Assembly: GCA_963822215.1 (NCBI GenBank)
Contig: CAWGGX010000011.1
Location: 145,839-209,838, forward strand
Origin: Roseiarcus sp963822215
GTDB lineage: Bacteria; Pseudomonadota; Alphaproteobacteria; Rhizobiales; Beijerinckiaceae
Reading direction: 5' to 3'
DNA length: 64,000 bases
Shown one piece after another: positions 62,009 to 64,000 of this stretch (position 1 is the first letter of the stretch; each line of letters starts with the position of its first letter). The position numbers were made by a program, and so were the translations under genes. The notes beneath the pieces are model-generated. The model had not been told where the DNA came from. It worked only from the letters and a program-made list of their open reading frames with translations, and made no database searches.

Positions 62009-62365
62009 ATGGGGAACGAAATGAAACCGCTGTCGAACGATCTTCGCGAAAGATTCGTCCATGCCGTCCTGATTGAGGGCATGACATGCCGTGCGGCGGG
62101 GGAGCGTTTCGCGGTCTCCCATTCGGCGGTGATAAAGATCGTCCGACAGTTCGTCGAGACGGACGCTATCGACCCGCAAAAGGTCGGCGGATCGAGGAAG
62201 CCGGCTCTCGTCAAATGCTACGACATGGTCCGCGCCATCGTCGATGAAACGCCGGATTTGACGCTGGCGCAGATCGCCGACGAGATCGTCGCGCGTGGCG
62301 GACCGAAGGTCGGCAAATCCACCGTCGACAGGACGTTGGCGCGCCTCGATCTGAGATTCAAAAAA
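62009..62365 (+). pseudogene. IS630 transposase, N-terminal fragment
   Basis: From ATG at 62009 or 62021: KPLSNDLRERFVHAVLIEGM, then a helix-turn-helix region (AAGERFAVSHSAVIKIVRQF) and TVDRTLARLDLRFKKT, the usual N-terminal half of IS630-type transposases. The similarity ends around 62365, where other DNA, then an IS110 fragment, begins. The frame runs on to 62461 without family resemblance. Confidence 0.78.
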
Positions 62366-62593
62366 ACCCGTCGCCGGCCGCGGCCGTCCTGTGGCGGCAG
62401 AAACGGAGCTGATATCCTGACCGTTGGGGAGGAGCGGCCGATAGTCTTCTGGTGGTGGTAACCCCGTCAAAAAACGTGGTCCATGAGCTGTTGCGCACTT
62501 GAGAGTGGTGACGCCATCGCGGCGATCCCGGTCAGGAAGTTGATCTCCTTGCGCGGCTCAGCCTCTCCACTTGAGTGAGAGGAGCATCACATC

Positions 62594-62965
62594 ATGACCA
62601 AATCGAAGCGGCGCCGCGCCGAACGAGACTTCACCCCCACCCATCCTGATGCCGCAGCGATCGATATCGGCTCAAGGATGCATGTCGCGGCCGTTCCGCC
62701 GGACCGGGACCCTGAGCCAGTGCGCGCCTTCGGGACCTGCACCGGCGATTTGCAACAGTTGGCCGATTGGTTCGAGCGCTGCGGCGTTCGAACGGTCGCG
62801 ATGGAGTCCACCGGCGTCTATTGGATACCTGCCTACGAACTGCTCGAACAGCGCGGATTCGAGGTGGTGCTGGTCAACGCCCGCGACGCCAAGCACGTGC
62901 CGGGACGCAAGAGCGACGTCAGCGACGCCCAATGGCTGAGACGGCTGCACGAATATGGGCTGCTA
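62594..62965 (+). pseudogene. IS110 family transposase, N-terminal fragment (nested in IS630)
   Basis: Starts with an HTH-free basic leader (MTKSKRRRAERDFTPTHPDA) and continues AIDIGSRMHVAAVPPDRDPE, AMESTGVYWIPAYELLEQ and GRKSDVSDAQWLRRLHEYGL, the DEDD domain of IS110 transposases. Similarity stops at about 62965; the C-terminal half is absent and the next bases belong to IS630. The same frame continues to 63166 as nonsense. Confidence 0.8.
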
Positions 62966-62971
62966 ATCTCC

Positions 62972-63219
62972 GTGCCCACAAGCAACCGGCTGTGGCGACG
63001 GCAGTCCGCGCAGCCGGCGCTTCAATTCTCTTCACTCCGCCTTATTCGCCGGATTTCAACCCGATCGAGAATTTCTTCTCGAAGCTCAAGGCCTATCTGC
63101 GCAAGGTGCAGGCGCGGACCAAATCCGACTTGGACGTCGCCATCGTCGCATGCTGCGCAACGCTGACGCGCAAGGAATGCGAGAATTTCTTCCTACACTG
63201 TGGATATGGAGTCGCGTAA
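62972..63219 (+). pseudogene. IS630 transposase, C-terminal fragment
   Basis: The frame reads AHKQPAVATAVRAAGASILF, PPYSPDFNPIENFFSKLKAY and RKECENFFLHCGYGVA-stop. The PPYSPDxNPIE motif contains the third catalytic residue of IS630/Tc1-type transposases. This is the other end of the element starting at 62009. The middle, about 500 bases, is replaced by IS110 DNA. Confidence 0.83.
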
Positions 63220-63466
63220 CAGGGAACCGCTCTAAATTACAAATAGAGAATGTTCCCAAGACCGTTTTGGCCCATTGGTCCGATTTACGCCCAATGTGAA
63301 CGGGGTCAATACCGACGTGTCGAGACGCGCTTGTGCATTCGCCGGGAGCGCGCCAGAGGGTCCACGTAGGGTTCTTTGCTTTGCATTGAGGCGTGAATAG
63401 GGGGCGCACCAAAATTGCCGTTTGTGGCGATGGAGTTGCGTCGACGCAAAATATGGGGACACTAAC
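63220..63466. other. Intergenic region, no gene
   Basis: AT-leaning spacer after the IS630 tail. It holds the promoter region of the secreted-protein fragment. Confidence 0.4.
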
Positions 63467-63676
63467 ATGCACAAAGTTCTGGGTTCAGCAGCTGTATTTG
63501 TCTTAGCGCTTGCTTGCCAGGGAGCACATGCCGGCTTGTTCGTGCCGGACAGTACGTTCCAAGTTGAGGCTAACTCGTCGCCTGATACCTTTACCGATAC
63601 GGTTACCTTAACCCCCGGCGTTGTGCAATCGCTCGATGGCGGCGCCGTGGACCTCAGGAATGCCCTCGTTTTATGA
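63467..63676 (+). pseudogene. Secreted protein fragment, probably cut by an IS4-type element
   Basis: From ATG at 63467 (a GGGGAC site upstream): signal peptide LGSAAVFVLALACQGAHA, then GLFVPDSTFQVEANSSPDTF and VTLTPGVVQSLDGGAVDLRN before an abrupt stop at 63674. The protein is only 69 residues and lacks a sorting signal, and the transposase gene begins 64 bases later, so the insertion probably removed the rest. Short secreted proteins with this start often end in a PEP-CTERM signal, but that part is missing here. Confidence 0.5.
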
Positions 63677-63739
63677 TTGACTCGATATTGCCATGATCCA
63701 GGCGCCGAAGGCCGTGAGTTTTGGATCACGGGGGCGGCG

Positions 63740-64000
63740 ATGCGGGTTGGGGATTTCCGGGCGGATATGGTGTCGCAGTGGGTCGGGGAGTGCTTCGACG
63801 GCGAATTGCACGCCAAGCGGATTGCATCTGTGAGCGATGGCGTGCTGGGGGTGCTGCATTCGACGTCGCTGGCGGTTTCGGCGATCGGGTTGGCTTTGGC
63901 GCAAGCGCACGGCCTGAAAGCCAAGCACGCCACCAAGCAGGTCGACCGCCTGCTGAGCAACCCCGGCGTCGATCTCGGCCGCCTGTTCACGCCATGGATG
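63740..64000 (+). CDS. IS4-type transposase, 5' part (runs off the window)
   Basis: Frame from ATG at 63740, open to the window end: FRADMVSQWVGECFDGELHA, VLGVLHSTSLAVSAIGLALA, LKAKHATKQVDRLLSNPGVD then LGRLFTPWM. This matches the start of IS4-family transposases (QxxGLxxKHAxKQVDRLLSN). The DDE motifs lie beyond the end of the window, so it is 3' partial. Confidence 0.8.
   Translation, partial: MRVGDFRADMVSQWVGECFDGELHAKRIASVSDGVLGVLHSTSLAVSAIGLALAQAHGLKAKHATKQVDRLLSNPGVDLGRLFTPWM

Noticed and set aside
63232..63990. A 252-codon open frame on the minus strand at the right end
   Set aside because: It is a shadow of the plus-strand secreted fragment and IS4 transposase: biased composition, no recognisable domain and no plausible start site.

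Overview
The window is a GC-rich bacterial chromosome segment, most likely from a member of the alphaproteobacterial order Hyphomicrobiales (Rhizobiales). I infer this from gene content and protein style: a pyrE-pdxJ-acpS block, YqgE, zapE (AFG1-type ATPase), a citrate-type MFS carrier, DsbD-family proteins, and IS families common in that order. No rRNA gene or other lineage marker is present, so genus and species cannot be named.

The first half (1-34 kb) is mostly housekeeping sequence. It holds a MATE exporter, prfC, a long Gly/Ala-rich PEP-CTERM surface protein, an M3 metallopeptidase, a TPR protein, an SDR, a flavoprotein, an MFS carrier, a 2-hydroxyacid dehydrogenase with an unusual C-terminal extension, recF, yqgE, a stand-alone DsbD N-domain protein, tandem alpha/beta hydrolases, a peroxiredoxin, a secreted beta-propeller protein, polA, zapE and a TetR regulator. 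Three insertions interrupt it. An intact IS66 element carries a perfect 8-bp target duplication. An IS200/IS605-type element splits an AbiEii-type toxin gene. An IS110-family element lies between polA and zapE.

From about 34 kb the sequence alternates between conserved blocks and accessory DNA. The conserved blocks are a desaturase with a PhnD-like binding protein, a GNAT acetyltransferase, zwf, acpS-pdxJ-pyrE, cupin and tRNA-Thr, a dsbD-redoxin operon, and rlmB with tRNA-Tyr. The accessory DNA contains three identical 1,468-bp ISKra4-type elements, an IS1380-type transposase, a dispersed repeat with a perfect central palindrome, remnants of recombinases and of an RND efflux pump, and two copies of a ~264-bp MITE. 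The MITE appears to derive from an IS1595-family element, and each copy has its own 8-bp target duplication. One copy replaces the C-terminus of a small predicted beta-barrel gene; the other sits in a decayed AT-rich membrane gene.

The most interesting unassigned gene is at 50053-51084. It is a 343-residue protein with an SGC motif and a His exactly 15 residues later, a pattern like the catalytic Cys-His pair of CNF1-type deamidase toxins. This is a hypothesis from motif spacing only. The right end (60.5-64 kb) looks like the start of a genomic island at tRNA-Tyr: a tyrosine-integrase tail joined to a serine-resolvase head, an XRE regulator, a nested IS630/IS110 wreck, and a secreted-protein fragment followed by an IS4-type transposase that runs off the window.

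Several otherwise conserved genes (recF, TPR protein, beta-propeller protein, PhnD-like protein) each carry a single-base frameshift. They could be real pseudogenes or draft-sequence indels; raw reads would be needed to decide.
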